From positions 82,505 through 146,504 of the forward strand of contig NZ_BMNK01000024.1 in assembly GCF_014646515.1 (NCBI RefSeq): DNA of 64,000 nt. Direction: 5' to 3'. Under the pieces are notes generated by a model. That model was not told the origin of the DNA. It saw only the letters and a program-made list of their open reading frames with translations, and searched no databases. A program made the position numbers and the translations under genes. The stretch is from Nonomuraea glycinis (GTDB lineage: Bacteria > Actinomycetota > Actinomycetes > Streptosporangiales > Streptosporangiaceae). Each line of letters starts with the position of its first letter. The stretch's first letter is position 1. Of the stretch, positions 63,057 through 64,000 are shown in pieces.

Positions 63057-63739
63057 TTAGCCCGTGTCTAGTCCCATGAGAGGACTGACGTTTCTGTCCC
63101 ACGACATGGACGACAGGTGATCTCGGAACATGGTCGACCTTGTACGGCCAATGACCTTGACGTTGCGGATCGGAAGATCGGTGGTGTGGTGCACCGTGCG
63201 CGGCCCCTCGTCCAGGTCGATGGTCAGCGTGGTGTCGCTGACGGGCACGGTGACAACCTGGCCGGCGTGCAGGCGGCCAAGGGAGACGGCCTGCCGGGTC
63301 ACCGTGATCACGCCGAAGGCGTTCGCGCGCCGCTGCACCGTGATCGGCGACCGCTGCGGCACCGGCGGCGGCCCCGCCGGGCGAGCGCCACGCAGTTGCA
63401 GGCACTTGGCCCAGATCAGCGGGTTCGGGCGGGTGCGCAGCAGCCGGCGGTGTCGGGGTCGAGGAACATCAGCGTGTTCTCCTCGATCCGGACGGTGACC
63501 CGACGCCCGCCCAAGATCTCCGCCGCCAGCAGATACCGGCCGGCCAGGCTGACCATGCCGTACTTGTTCGCCGTCCGCTCCACCTCCACCACCGCGTCGT
63601 TCTCCGCCTGTGGCAACGGCGACGGCCGCCCCGCCGCACGGCCACCATCGGCGAACAGCCGGGCCAGATCGTTAGTGGACAGATGTGAGCGCAGGCTCTT
63701 CAACCGGACCCCGCCGACCAGCAGATGGATCGCGAGCCT
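63057..63739 (-). pseudogene. C-terminal remnant of an IS481-type transposase
   Basis: On the minus strand, HLLVGGVRLKSLRSHLS, VVEVERTANKYGMVSLAGR and AAEILGGRRVTVRIEENTL, then after a frameshift near 63440-63455 ITVQRRANAFGVITVTRQAV and TLTIDLDEGPRTVHHTT, match the C-terminal beta domain of actinobacterial IS481-like integrase/transposases. The catalytic DDE core is absent, so it is dead. No inverted repeats were found. Confidence 0.75.
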
Positions 63740-63752
63740 TATGAAACACGGC

Positions 63753-63953
63753 CTAGAAGAGGGTGGGAGGCTCAAGCTCGCCCCGATTCGGCCGTGGAGC
63801 CACGTCATCGACCTCTTCATCGGAGAACTGGAGAAAGTCCACGGTCCGCAAGGTGTCAGCAGGCTCAGAAAGATACCGGTTCATGGTTGCTTTCAGTTCC
63901 TCGTCGGGCGCCCAGAGCACATCGATGCCGGCTCTAGCCTCGATCTTTCGTGA
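63753..63953 (-). other. Open frame with protein-like composition, possibly a gene fragment
   Basis: The minus strand is open for 66 codons between a TGA and a TAG and reads as a plausible soluble acidic sequence (GIDVLWAPDEELKATMNRYL, then VDFLQFSDEEVDDVAPRPN). No ATG occurs in the first third and no ribosome-binding site is evident. It may be a decayed gene end cut by the transposase remnant. I do not recognise it. Confidence 0.3.
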
Positions 63954-64000
63954 TCAAGGTGTGGTCGGCTGAGCGGTTCGGCTGAAGGTTGAATTGCGTG

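Overview
The sequence is very G+C-rich, with actinomycete codon use, many GTG starts and 4-base ATGA/GTGA gene overlaps. Many genes have a TANNNT -10 box 6-7 bases before the start codon, as expected for leaderless mRNAs. Gene content (type VII secretion, monoderm Tad pilus, mycothiol-dependent formaldehyde dehydrogenase, acyl-CoA carboxylase epsilon subunit, IdeR-type iron boxes, SigE-family sigma factor) fits a filamentous actinobacterium. Streptosporangiaceae (Nonomuraea-like) is my best guess, from general resemblance only.

Region 1 (1-21793) is a type VII secretion (ESX-like) island. eccB lies at one end and a three-ATPase eccC with an FHA-like N-terminus at the other. Between them are an SseB-family gene, a YbaB-like gene, a WXG100-size protein and a 3306-residue giant protein. 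The giant protein has a CpnT/WXG100-like N-terminus, a transmembrane segment, a hypervariable linker, a coiled coil, five Gly/Ser-rich hairpin segments and two copies of a putative metallopeptidase module, of which only the second keeps HExxH. Two paralogous small genes follow it directly: one has a zinc ribbon and the other has lost its cysteines. This is the best candidate for an undescribed system: a giant T7SS effector with its accessory or immunity genes. EccD, EccE and mycosin are not in the window.

Region 2 (22279-32632) is one long Tad/Flp pilus operon: cpaB-like, tadZ-like, tadA, tadB, tadC, flp, two tadE-like genes, a tadG-like gene, a membrane LysM/BTAD protein, a lipoprotein and a secreted protein. 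It ends in a strong hairpin. The first TadE-like protein carries three tandem copies of its prepilin-processing motif.

Region 3 (32681-60611) is mostly chromosomal housekeeping: DNA alkylation repair (ogt, Ada-AlkA), a NYN nuclease, acyl-CoA carboxylase beta/epsilon, an ABC exporter, PEP carboxylase, a DUF418 membrane protein, a sigma/anti-sigma pair, epoxide hydrolase, fdhD, birA, a PH-domain protein, formaldehyde detoxification (mscR plus an MBL hydrolase), bfd-bfr under two IdeR-like boxes, a two-component system, GtrA, purK-purE, a GNAT enzyme, UDP-glucose dehydrogenase and an acyl-CoA dehydrogenase. Minisatellites of 43-55 bp sit exactly on gene boundaries at three places.

Region 4 (60612-64000) is a decayed accessory zone: two broken copies of a guanylate-kinase-like gene, a deleted XRE/TPR regulator fused head-to-head to one of them, a frameshifted IS481-type transposase tail, and an apparently intact divergon of a short GntR regulator facing two small conserved hypothetical genes.
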